From the NCBI RefSeq assembly GCF_934746965.1, contig NZ_CAKVFS010000009.1:16835-80834 (forward strand): a DNA stretch of 64,000 nucleotides. The letters run 5' to 3'. The first letter of the stretch is position 1, and the number at the start of each line of letters is the position of its first letter. Below are positions 56,853 through 64,000 of the stretch, piece after piece. The DNA is from an uncultured Methanobrevibacter sp. (GTDB lineage Archaea > Methanobacteriota > Methanobacteria > Methanobacteriales > Methanobacteriaceae). The translations under genes were made by a program, and so were the position numbers. Below the pieces are notes generated by a model, which had not been told where the DNA came from, did no database searches, and saw nothing but the letters and a program-made list of their open reading frames with translations.

Positions 56853-57272
56853 ATGTTTAAAACTACTGTTACACCAAAATTTGGAGATCTTGATGGTTTA
56901 AGACATATTAATAATAATACTTTAGGGAATTGGTTTGAAACAGGAAGAAATGAATTATTTAGAATTTTCACTCCTGATTTAAAAGTTGATTATGAAAACT
57001 GGAAATTAATTTTAGTTCATAATGATTATGATTACTTAAAACAGATTTTTTTAGGTAAAGATGTTGAAATAAGAACTCATCTTATAAAAATTGGTAATAG
57101 TTCTTTTACATTAGGTCAAGAAGCATGGCAGGATGGCCAGTTAAAAGTTAAAGGAACTTGTGTCCTTGTTCATTTTGATTTTATGGAACAAAAATCAGTT
57201 CCAATACCTGATGATATTAGAGTACAACTTGAAAAACATTTAATTTCTATAGATGATTTTGGAAAAGAATAA
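56853..57272 (+). CDS. hotdog-fold thioesterase (4HBT type)
   Basis: The 139-residue protein has the 4-hydroxybenzoyl-CoA thioesterase pattern FGDLDGLRHINNNTLGNWFETGRNELF, with the catalytic Asp position occupied, and typical later strands (LGKDVEIRTHLIKIGNSSF). It would hydrolyse an acyl-CoA. The stop abuts the end of the convergent trmO gene with no gap. Confidence 0.85.
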   Translation: MFKTTVTPKFGDLDGLRHINNNTLGNWFETGRNELFRIFTPDLKVDYENWKLILVHNDYDYLKQIFLGKDVEIRTHLIKIGNSSFTLGQEAWQDGQLKVKGTCVLVHFDFMEQKSVPIPDDIRVQLEKHLISIDDFGKE

Positions 57273-57758
57273 TTATTTAAATCTATCATCAGATTTTTGA
57301 GATTTGGCCTTTTTATGGTTATTCTCAAACCAACCTATTTTTAATTCATCAATAGTGTCTTCATATAATTGGGGAACATAAGGTTTTATATCTAATAATG
57401 GTGTGTTGTTTAATACATCGATGTTTGATATATGTATAATATTGTCATCAATTTTATCTATTTTTACTATTGAAGAACCGATATGATTTGGTCTTTTGGG
57501 GGATCTTGTTGCAAAAATTCCATGTGTATTATTGTCCATAAAAGGTTTTACTTCTAATAAGTAACCTTCAACTTTGTGGAGCAAATAAATTATATTGATG
57601 TGGGAAAAATATTGCAAATCCTTTAGACCATTTGCATATTTTTCATCAACTATTATTTTTCCTTTTACTCCTTTTGCACCTGTTGGTTGTATGGGCATAC
57701 CTTCAACATCTTTAAACTCAGTATGTATAGTACCAATAGATTCCAGTTCAATTTTCAT
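57273..57758 (-). CDS. trmO: TrmO/TsaA-like tRNA methyltransferase
   Basis: The 161-residue protein starts ELESIGTIHTEFKD and has GVKGKIIVDEKYANGLKDL, SHINIIYLLHK and FATRSPKRPNHIGSSIVKI, the hallmark of the VirR/YaeB family. TrmO N6-methylates t6A37 of tRNA with S-adenosylmethionine. Only the catalytic domain is present, as usual in short archaeal forms. No ribosome binding site is evident before the ATG. Confidence 0.88.
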   Translation of the reverse strand: MKIELESIGTIHTEFKDVEGMPIQPTGAKGVKGKIIVDEKYANGLKDLQYFSHINIIYLLHKVEGYLLEVKPFMDNNTHGIFATRSPKRPNHIGSSIVKIDKIDDNIIHISNIDVLNNTPLLDIKPYVPQLYEDTIDELKIGWFENNHKKAKSQKSDDRFK

Positions 57759-57868
57759 GATTTTTTATTTAATGTTTAATTTATTTAAAATAATCGAATA
57801 AAATAATAAAAATCAAAATTCTTTTTGAAATATTTGTAAAAGTAATGTTGTAAGTAATTAATCTTTAC

Positions 57869-58071
57869 TTACAATAATTCAGTTGATTTAATAATGGCTA
57901 AAGAATAATCTCCTTTTTTTAAGCCGAGTTCTTCTACTGATTTTTTGGTAATTAAAGTAGTAATTTCACTAAGTTCTTCAACATGAATTTTAACACTAGC
58001 AATAAATTCATCTGTTTTAATTTCTGTTATTTTTCTTTTTATTTTATTTTATTTTTAGCGTTAATTTCCAT
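57869..58071 (-). pseudogene. frameshifted molbindin-like Mop-domain gene
   Basis: Reading leftward from ATG 58071, MEINAKNKIK is in frame and then hits a stop in an AAAAT repeat tract. In the next frame the sequence continues ITEIKTDEFIASVKIHVEEL to ELGLKKGDYSLAIIKSTELL and a stop at 57869. Removing one TAAAA unit joins the two into a 65-residue Mop (molybdate-binding TOBE) domain. The two halves together match the molbindin pattern of Ala-rN-xLxGxI then LTxxIT. As it stands the gene is disrupted near codon 10. It lies close to moaE. Confidence 0.8.
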
Positions 58072-58082
58072 TTTTAAGTATT

Positions 58083-58223
58083 TATTCTGCATTTGTAAAT
58101 AATAGTAATACAATTTATTTAGAAAAATTTTGTAGAAAAAATGAATTTAAATGGAAATTAGTGGAGAAATAACAAGATAGATCTAAGGTAATAGCTAATT
58201 TATCTGATGAATAGGAAGACCAA
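58083..58223 (+). pseudogene. possible decayed coding fragment
   Basis: One frame reads as coding-like text (YLEKFCRKNEFKWKLVEK, then QDRSKVIANLSDE) interrupted by three stop codons. There is no start and no recognisable family. Composition looks more protein-like than neighbouring spacer, so it may be a remnant of a gene. Tentative. Confidence 0.2.
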
Positions 58224-58303
58224 TAATTAATGAAACAATATTTTTCAATATTTTAATTTTCTCTTTTTTTCATATGTAATACTTTATTACTTAATTTTGT
58301 AAA

Positions 58304-58489
58304 CTAATTGTATGAAAAGATTTGAGTTAGGATGGCTGTTGCATCATATCCAAAAATTCCTTGAAGTGCAAAAAATAAGAAAAGCAAGGCTAATACAATA
58401 AAAATAAATTTAATATTTTTTATTATTAAGTAAACAGCTGAAAATAAGATTACTAATTTTATTAAAAAAAGTAGGAGGATAAGAATCAA
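58304..58489 (-). CDS. small two-helix membrane protein
   Basis: The 61-residue, mostly hydrophobic protein has two helices. Its TTG start at 58489 overlaps the moaE stop (TTGA), indicating translational coupling to moaE, and GGAGG is immediately upstream. No homologue is recognised. It could be an unrelated passenger or help anchor a molybdopterin enzyme. Confidence 0.55.
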   Translation of the reverse strand: MILILLLFLIKLVILFSAVYLIIKNIKFIFIVLALLFLFFALQGIFGYDATAILTQIFSYN

Positions 58490-58923
58490 CCTCCAGCTAA
58501 TATAGTTTTAGTTCCATTATCTGAGATTTCTTCTTTTTTAAATTCAACATCAAATTTTACTTTTTCAATTACCTCTTTTAGTGCATTAAGTGTTTCTCCC
58601 CTGTGACCACCTAAAACTGCAACTAAAAATAAGCTATCTCCAGTATAAAACTCTCCAACATAATGTATCACTGAAATTTCAAAAACATTGTATTTAATTT
58701 TTGCATTTTCCACAATTTCTTCAATATCTTTTAAAGTTTTTTGTTTATCTGGTGTAGTTAATATGAGTTTTTTAAGATTCATATTTTCTTCTTTTCCACG
58801 AACAATACCTTCAAAAGTAAATATTGCTCCAGAATAATCTATTTTATTAGCTTTTTTCAAATCATTTATTAAATCAGCCATAGTTATTTTATCTTCTTTT
58901 GCTTCAATAACTTTTATAATCAT
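58486..58923 (-). CDS. moaE: MoaE-like molybdopterin synthase catalytic subunit
   Basis: The 145-residue protein has the MoaE layout: DYSGAIFTFEGIVRGKEE, an ISVIHYVGEFYTGDSLFLVAVLGGHR block with the conserved HRxG-type motif, and VKFDVEFKKEE near the end. MoaE with MoaD converts cyclic pyranopterin monophosphate to molybdopterin, used here for molybdenum or tungsten enzymes of methanogenesis. No MoaD is next to it. GGAG precedes the ATG. Confidence 0.82.
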   Translation of the reverse strand: MIIKVIEAKEDKITMADLINDLKKANKIDYSGAIFTFEGIVRGKEENMNLKKLILTTPDKQKTLKDIEEIVENAKIKYNVFEISVIHYVGEFYTGDSLFLVAVLGGHRGETLNALKEVIEKVKFDVEFKKEEISDNGTKTILAGG

Positions 58924-58925
58924 TT

Positions 58926-60187
<1,262 letters not shown>

Positions 60188-60316
60188 AATTAACAACTAT
60201 AATATCTTTGTTTAGTATTTTTTTGTTTTCAGTATAATTAAAGTTTTTGTAAAATTATATAAAATAGGTTGAATAATAATTAAATTATAGTAAATTAAAA
60301 ACTATGGAGCATTATA

Positions 60317-60985
60317 ATGGAAAAAAAGAATATGATAATAATTGCTGCAGTTGTTATTTTAGCTATTGTAGTTGTTGTAGGTTTTATTTTTACTTCTGGA
60401 AATTCTAATGAATCTAAAGAAACAACTCCATTTTCTAGTTCATTTATGGCAGGAAAGTTCATAGGAAATGTTTCTCAAGAAAATACTTCTTTAGATTATA
60501 TGCATGCTTATAAAGATAAAACTCATGATATTGAATATAATATAACTACTTTAGATAATTCATCTGCATTAATGGAAATTTATGAATTCCAAGGTATTGG
60601 AAATCCTGAAAAAAGAACTTTTAATGGTCAAGAATGGAATATTTACTTTGGTGAAGCTATGCCTACTGGTGAAAATAATAATTCCAATAGTTCTAATGCT
60701 ACTATGGGAATTATTATCTGTGAAGTTCAAAAAGAAAATCAGGGATATGTTATTAACATTATCTTTGGAAATAATTCTGATGTTAATTTTACTAAAACAA
60801 CCTATGGTGAAGCTTACACAGATTATGTAGAACCACTACTTGAATCTATTACTTTAAAACAAAGTAAAGATATTCCATCTGTCGCTGAACAATTCGGATT
60901 ATCTCAAGATGAATTTAATCAACAAATTGATTTGATACATCAATATGAGGCAGGAAACACTTCTGTATTAAATGGTAGTGCTTAA
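60317..60985 (+). CDS. membrane-anchored extracytoplasmic protein, unknown
   Basis: The 222-residue protein starts with a clear membrane segment (MEKKNMIIIAAVVILAIVVVVGFIF). An external domain follows with Asn/Ser-rich loops and several glycosylation sequons. The C-terminal 40 residues form helices (AEQFGLSQDEFNQQIDLIHQY). No domain is recognised. Its stop abuts the tsr3 start with no gap, so they are cotranscribed. Confidence 0.75.
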   Translation: MEKKNMIIIAAVVILAIVVVVGFIFTSGNSNESKETTPFSSSFMAGKFIGNVSQENTSLDYMHAYKDKTHDIEYNITTLDNSSALMEIYEFQGIGNPEKRTFNGQEWNIYFGEAMPTGENNNSNSSNATMGIIICEVQKENQGYVINIIFGNNSDVNFTKTTYGEAYTDYVEPLLESITLKQSKDIPSVAEQFGLSQDEFNQQIDLIHQYEAGNTSVLNGSA

Positions 60986-61501
60986 ATGAAAATTACAGTT
61001 TTTCATGCAAATGAATGTGATAGGAAGAAATGTACTTCTATTAAAATGGAAAAACTAGGTAAATGTAAATTAGTGTATAATATTAATAAAATACCTGGTG
61101 GTGCTGTTGTGTTAAATCCATTTGCACAAAAAGCTGTTTCATATGAAGATTATAGATATGTTCATAGAAGAGGAGTTGTAGGACTTGATTGCTCATGGAA
61201 TGAAGTATCAAGTTCTAAAAAATTCTTTTCTTTATCTAAATATCATAGATCTCTTCCTTTTTTAATAGCTACTAATCCTGTTAATTATGGGAAACCATGT
61301 ATTTTATCTACTGTTGAAGCTATTTCTGCTACGTTATATATTACACGTTTTAAAGATGAGGCAAAAGATATTTTAAATGGTTTTAAATGGGGTCATACAT
61401 TTTTAGAATTAAATCATGATCTTCTAGAAGCTTATAGTGAAGCAGATACTAGTAAAGAAGTTGTCGAAGTTCAAAATGAATTTTTAGAAGTTAATGAATA
61501 A
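60986..61501 (+). CDS. tsr3: Tsr3-type rRNA aminocarboxypropyltransferase
   Basis: The 171-residue protein matches the Tsr3/DUF367 family: HANECDRKKCTSIKMEKLG, LNPFAQKAVSYEDY, GVVGLDCSWNEVSS, HRSLPFLIATNPVNYGKPC and LSTVEAISATLYI. Tsr3 transfers the aminocarboxypropyl group of S-adenosylmethionine to a hypermodified uridine of small-subunit rRNA. It is found in archaea and eukaryotes. Intact and of normal length. Confidence 0.93.
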   Translation: MKITVFHANECDRKKCTSIKMEKLGKCKLVYNINKIPGGAVVLNPFAQKAVSYEDYRYVHRRGVVGLDCSWNEVSSSKKFFSLSKYHRSLPFLIATNPVNYGKPCILSTVEAISATLYITRFKDEAKDILNGFKWGHTFLELNHDLLEAYSEADTSKEVVEVQNEFLEVNE

Positions 61502-61644
61502 TTTTTTTCTTTTTTTATTTTTAATTAATCTTCTTAAAACATACTTTTTTTTAAATTTTTAGTTTTCAAATCAAAACTGGAAATAATATTTATAATTTAA
61601 ATGTTAAAATAAATATTATAATTTTATTTTAAGGATTTTTAATT

Positions 61645-61935
61645 ATGAAACATATGGAAAAACTACTTTGGTGGTTAATCACTGGTAAAAGAGGTGGCAT
61701 AAATCGAGCTAAAATTATTAAAAAACTTAATGAAAAGCCATGTAATGCTAACCAATTAGCTAGTGAACTTAATTTAGATTATAAAACTATTAAACATCAT
61801 TTAAAAATATTGGTTGAAAATAATATTGTTTATAATTTAAATGATGGTTATGGTAAATTATATTTTTTAACTGATCATATGGAAAATAATTATCATGAAT
61901 TTGAAGAAATTTTATCAAAAATAAAATTAGATTAA
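61645..61935 (+). CDS. winged-helix transcriptional regulator (ArsR-like)
   Basis: The 96-residue protein has a winged-helix domain: RAKIIKKLNEKPCNANQLASELNLDYKTIKHHLKILVENNIV, where the recognition helix is LDYKTIKHHLKIL. A final segment (GYGKLYFLTDHMENNYHEF) would be the wing and dimer helix. No metal-binding cysteine pattern is visible. It precedes a small membrane protein by 23 bp, a common archaeal pairing, and may control itself and that gene. Confidence 0.87.
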   Translation: MKHMEKLLWWLITGKRGGINRAKIIKKLNEKPCNANQLASELNLDYKTIKHHLKILVENNIVYNLNDGYGKLYFLTDHMENNYHEFEEILSKIKLD

Positions 61936-61958
61936 AAATCTTTAAAGGTAGGAAGTAT

Positions 61959-62285
61959 ATGTTTGATTTATTATTAGTTAATCATATTTTGATTGGTATA
62001 ACAATTATTGTTGGAATAATAAATATATTAATCTTAAAAAAATTAATGGATTTCTACAAAGAAACTTATGTTGAAATTGAGTCTAAATTCACTATGGGTC
62101 TTTTATATTTTTCAAGAATATTATTAGCTGGAAATATGTTGGTTATTTTAGCATTAATATGTTCTGTACTTGGAAATATTGAAATCAATGAATTAAGTGG
62201 AACTATAGTTTATGTTGCACTTTTATTAATTAGTTCTTCTCAATTAGTAGCTTTCAATATCTTAAAAAAAATTACATTAGATTGA
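61959..62285 (+). CDS. three-helix membrane protein
   Basis: The 108-residue protein has three helices (about residues 4-27, 44-67 and 79-99) and a lysine-rich tail. Function unknown. It follows the winged-helix regulator with AGGTAGGAAG in the gap and is probably its partner in one transcript. Confidence 0.72.
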   Translation: MFDLLLVNHILIGITIIVGIINILILKKLMDFYKETYVEIESKFTMGLLYFSRILLAGNMLVILALICSVLGNIEINELSGTIVYVALLLISSSQLVAFNILKKITLD

Positions 62286-62372
62286 TTTGGGTGAGATTTG
62301 GGCATAAATTCGGCATAATCATTTAAAATATATTGATAATATTTTCTTTTGTAATTAAAAGGAGATGTTATC

Positions 62373-62945
62373 ATATTTTTTACTTTAATACATGAGTTAA
62401 ATATTTCAATATTTTATTTAATCAATAATGATTTAAATAATTCTGTTTTAAATGTTATATTTACATATTTGACAAATTTAGGAAATATTGTTGTACTTTT
62501 ATTAATATGTGTTGTATTATATTTTGCTGGTAAAAATAAAGATAAAAAAGTAGCTTTAATAGCTATTTTGGGATTGGCTATAACAAGTTTATTGGTATCT
62601 ATAATTAAACCAACTGTTGGAGAATTAAGGCCATTTTTAGTTTTACCACATGTTAATTTACTAGTTCAAGAAAATGGAATGTATTCATTTCCATCTGGAC
62701 ATACTAGTCTAGTATTTACAATAGCTACTATTCTTGGATTATCTTACAAATTTAAAAATGTTAAATTGATTTATATTACATTAGCTATTGCAACTATTGT
62801 TGGATTTTCAAGAATTTATTTGGGAGTTCATTATCCAGTAGATGTATTCGGTGGTATTATTGTAGGTGTTTTGTCTGGTTTATTGTCTTTAAAACTCGGT
62901 GAAGGTATATTTAAAAAATTAGGTGTGTATAATGGCATTTACTGA
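62373..62945 (+). CDS. PAP2-type membrane phosphatase with non-canonical start
   Basis: The PAP2 domain is clear: KPTVGELRPF, YSFPSGHTSLVFTIAT and SRIYLGVHYPVDVFGG, all catalytic residues intact. Coding similarity extends 32 codons upstream of TTG 62469 (FYLINNDLNNSVLNVIFTYL, a normal first helix) as far as an ATA codon at 62373, which has GGAG 8 nt upstream. No ATG, GTG or TTG lies in frame there. Either ATA acts as the start or the start codon was lost by mutation; TTG 62469 would give a shorter protein without the first helix. Substrates are lipid phosphates. Confidence 0.78.
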   Translation: MFFTLIHELNISIFYLINNDLNNSVLNVIFTYLTNLGNIVVLLLICVVLYFAGKNKDKKVALIAILGLAITSLLVSIIKPTVGELRPFLVLPHVNLLVQENGMYSFPSGHTSLVFTIATILGLSYKFKNVKLIYITLAIATIVGFSRIYLGVHYPVDVFGGIIVGVLSGLLSLKLGEGIFKKLGVYNGIY

Positions 62946-63534
62946 AATTTTATCTATGTTTGTTGTTCATATTATTGAAACTTTAGGTTATTTTGGTGTT
63001 TTCATCATGATGACTTTGGAAAGTGCATGTATTCCTTTTCCAAGTGAGGTTATAATGCCTTTTGCAGGTTTTGTAGTTCAAGAAGGGAAATTAAGTTTTT
63101 TAGGAATTGTAATTATTGGAACTCTTGGAAATATTGTGGGATCTTTAATAGCTTATTATGTAGGTTTAAAAGGAGGAAGACCATTTTTAGAAAAATATGG
63201 AAAATATATTTTAATTACCAAAGATAAATTGGATTTGGTTGAAAATATTTTTAATAGATATGGTGTGATAACAGTATTTGTTGGACGTATTTTGCCAGTT
63301 ATAAGGACATTTATTTCTTTACCTGCAGGAATAGCACGTATGGATATTAAAAAGTTTACAATTTACACAACACTTGGATGTTTTCCATGGACATTAGTTC
63401 TTGCATATTTGGGCGTAATATTAGGTCAAAACTGGTCTATTCTCACTAAATATTTTCATATTCTTGATGTATTTTTAGTTATTGCAATTATAAGTTTAAT
63501 TTTATATTGGACATATAAGTTTAAGAAACAATAA
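62932..63534 (+). CDS. DedA family membrane protein
   Basis: ATG 62932 (AGGTG at 62921-62925) gives 200 residues. The DedA/SNARE-associated pattern is visible: SACIPFPSEVIMPFAGF, IGTLGNIVGSLIAYYVG, YGVITVFVGRILPVIRTFISLPAGIARM and TTLGCFPWTLVLAYLG. DedA proteins are membrane lipid or undecaprenyl-type carrier flippases in bacteria. It overlaps the PAP2 gene by 14 bp, suggesting shared lipid-phosphate metabolism. Confidence 0.9.
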   Translation: MAFTEILSMFVVHIIETLGYFGVFIMMTLESACIPFPSEVIMPFAGFVVQEGKLSFLGIVIIGTLGNIVGSLIAYYVGLKGGRPFLEKYGKYILITKDKLDLVENIFNRYGVITVFVGRILPVIRTFISLPAGIARMDIKKFTIYTTLGCFPWTLVLAYLGVILGQNWSILTKYFHILDVFLVIAIISLILYWTYKFKKQ

Positions 63535-63675
63535 GGGTTTTAACTAAACATTTAAATACTATTAAATTAAGATAATTTATTAATAGTTATGATAATTAAA
63601 ATTCTTATTTTTGTTTCATAACATATTTTCTTTAATTAAACTTACGTTTTTCATTATTATAAGGAGGAATTATTA

Positions 63676-63822
63676 ATGGCAAGATTTGAAGAAGCAGAAA
63701 ACAGAATGTTTAATGTTAAAATCTGTTTAAAATGTAATGCTCGTAACCCTGCTGCTGCAACTACTTGTAGAAAATGTGGTTACACAGGTTTAAGGTTCAA
63801 AGCAAAAGAACCAAGAGGATAA
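63676..63822 (+). CDS. rpl40e: 50S ribosomal protein L40e
   Basis: A 48-residue frame starts at ATG 63676 behind AAGGAGG (63661-63667). It encodes [20 protein letters not shown] followed by [18 protein letters not shown], the four-cysteine L40e protein of archaea. It is a zinc-binding large-subunit protein, and its length is standard. Confidence 0.96.
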   Translation: MARFEEAENRMFNVKICLKCNARNPAAATTCRKCGYTGLRFKAKEPRG

Positions 63823-63928
63823 TTCTATTCTCTTTACTTTAATTTCTTTTTTTTATAAAATTTTTCTATTTGAATTAAAGATATACTCTCTTTTTTTATA
63901 TATAAATATCTAATTTTATTTGAAAAGA

Positions 63929-63976
63929 GTCTGTAAAATTTTATAGGCTTATTTGATTTTGAATTTTTTTACAGAC
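63929..63976. repeat. short inverted repeat at the right edge
   Basis: GTCTGTAAA (63929-63937) and TTTACAGAC (63968-63976) are a perfect 9-bp inverted repeat around 30 bp, followed by GAAATTTCG. It could be a terminator, an operator or the end of a mobile element continuing beyond the window. Confidence 0.5.
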
Positions 63977-64000
63977 GAAATTTCGTTTTGATAAAATTTC

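Overview
The window reads as archaeal, most likely a Methanobrevibacter-type methanogen (Methanobacteriales). It is very AT-rich. It carries archaeal ribosomal proteins L37e and L40e, an Sm-like protein, a PUA-domain protein, Tsr3, archaeal NMN adenylyltransferase, archaeal phosphopantothenate synthetase, the F420/riboflavin-type formamide hydrolase ArfB, FrhB-like and ferredoxin/flavodoxin redox proteins, a class III (Q-type) pilin with its peptidase, and a giant beta-helix/DUF11 adhesin-like surface protein. Box A-like TATA elements and GGAGG/GGTG ribosome binding sites fit this. The species cannot be fixed from the sequence alone.

Layout. 1-8 kb: tail of a possible argininosuccinate lyase, zinc ribbon, PP-loop/KH ATPase, hexapeptide acyltransferase, two rubredoxins (one only 39 aa), YigZ, an exported Ser-rich protein, arfB with a PUA protein, the lsm-rpl37e pair, and an unusual unit of two paralogous unknown proteins plus an EFR1-type flavodoxin/ferredoxin. 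8-11.5 kb: bacterial-type RNase III, then metX (with CBS domains) and metY, convergent on a shared terminator. 12-17.7 kb: an adhesin-like protein with an LPNTG tail and an exact 324-bp repeat array that was duplicated as three-unit blocks of 972 bp. 17.8-33.8 kb: potassium channel, a SHOCT-domain protein downstream of cas6, a type I-B cas operon (cas8b1/cst1-cas7-cas5-cas3-cas4-cas1-cas2), a leader and one array of about 90 repeats.

33.8-47 kb: asnB; gatC-like, ACT, homoserine dehydrogenase and ApgM-like genes; flavoprotein, MATE pump, esterase and aldo/keto reductase, with TGTTG-N7-CAACA sites in front of the pump and the esterase; pyrG; prepilin peptidase and pilin. 47-64 kb: mostly single housekeeping or unknown genes, including phosphopantothenate synthetase, an RNase H-like exonuclease, a HEAT-like protein, a divergent redox pair whose FrhB member is circularly permuted, M42 peptidase, TrmO, a frameshifted molbindin near moaE, NMNAT, an M14-like exported protein, Tsr3, a PAP2 phosphatase without a normal start codon, DedA and L40e.

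Most notable: (i) the C-ferredoxin-N domain order of the FrhB-like protein at 54.6-55.7 kb; (ii) the CRISPR array, where at least five families of near-duplicate spacers and an abrupt repeat-sequence switch record repeated encounters with the same targets; (iii) an AAAAT-repeat frameshift in a Mop-domain gene; (iv) the 972-bp superrepeat in the adhesin; (v) a perfect inverted repeat at the cas promoter; (vi) a SHOCT/PH-like gene that appears cotranscribed with cas6. No tRNA or rRNA gene was recognised.
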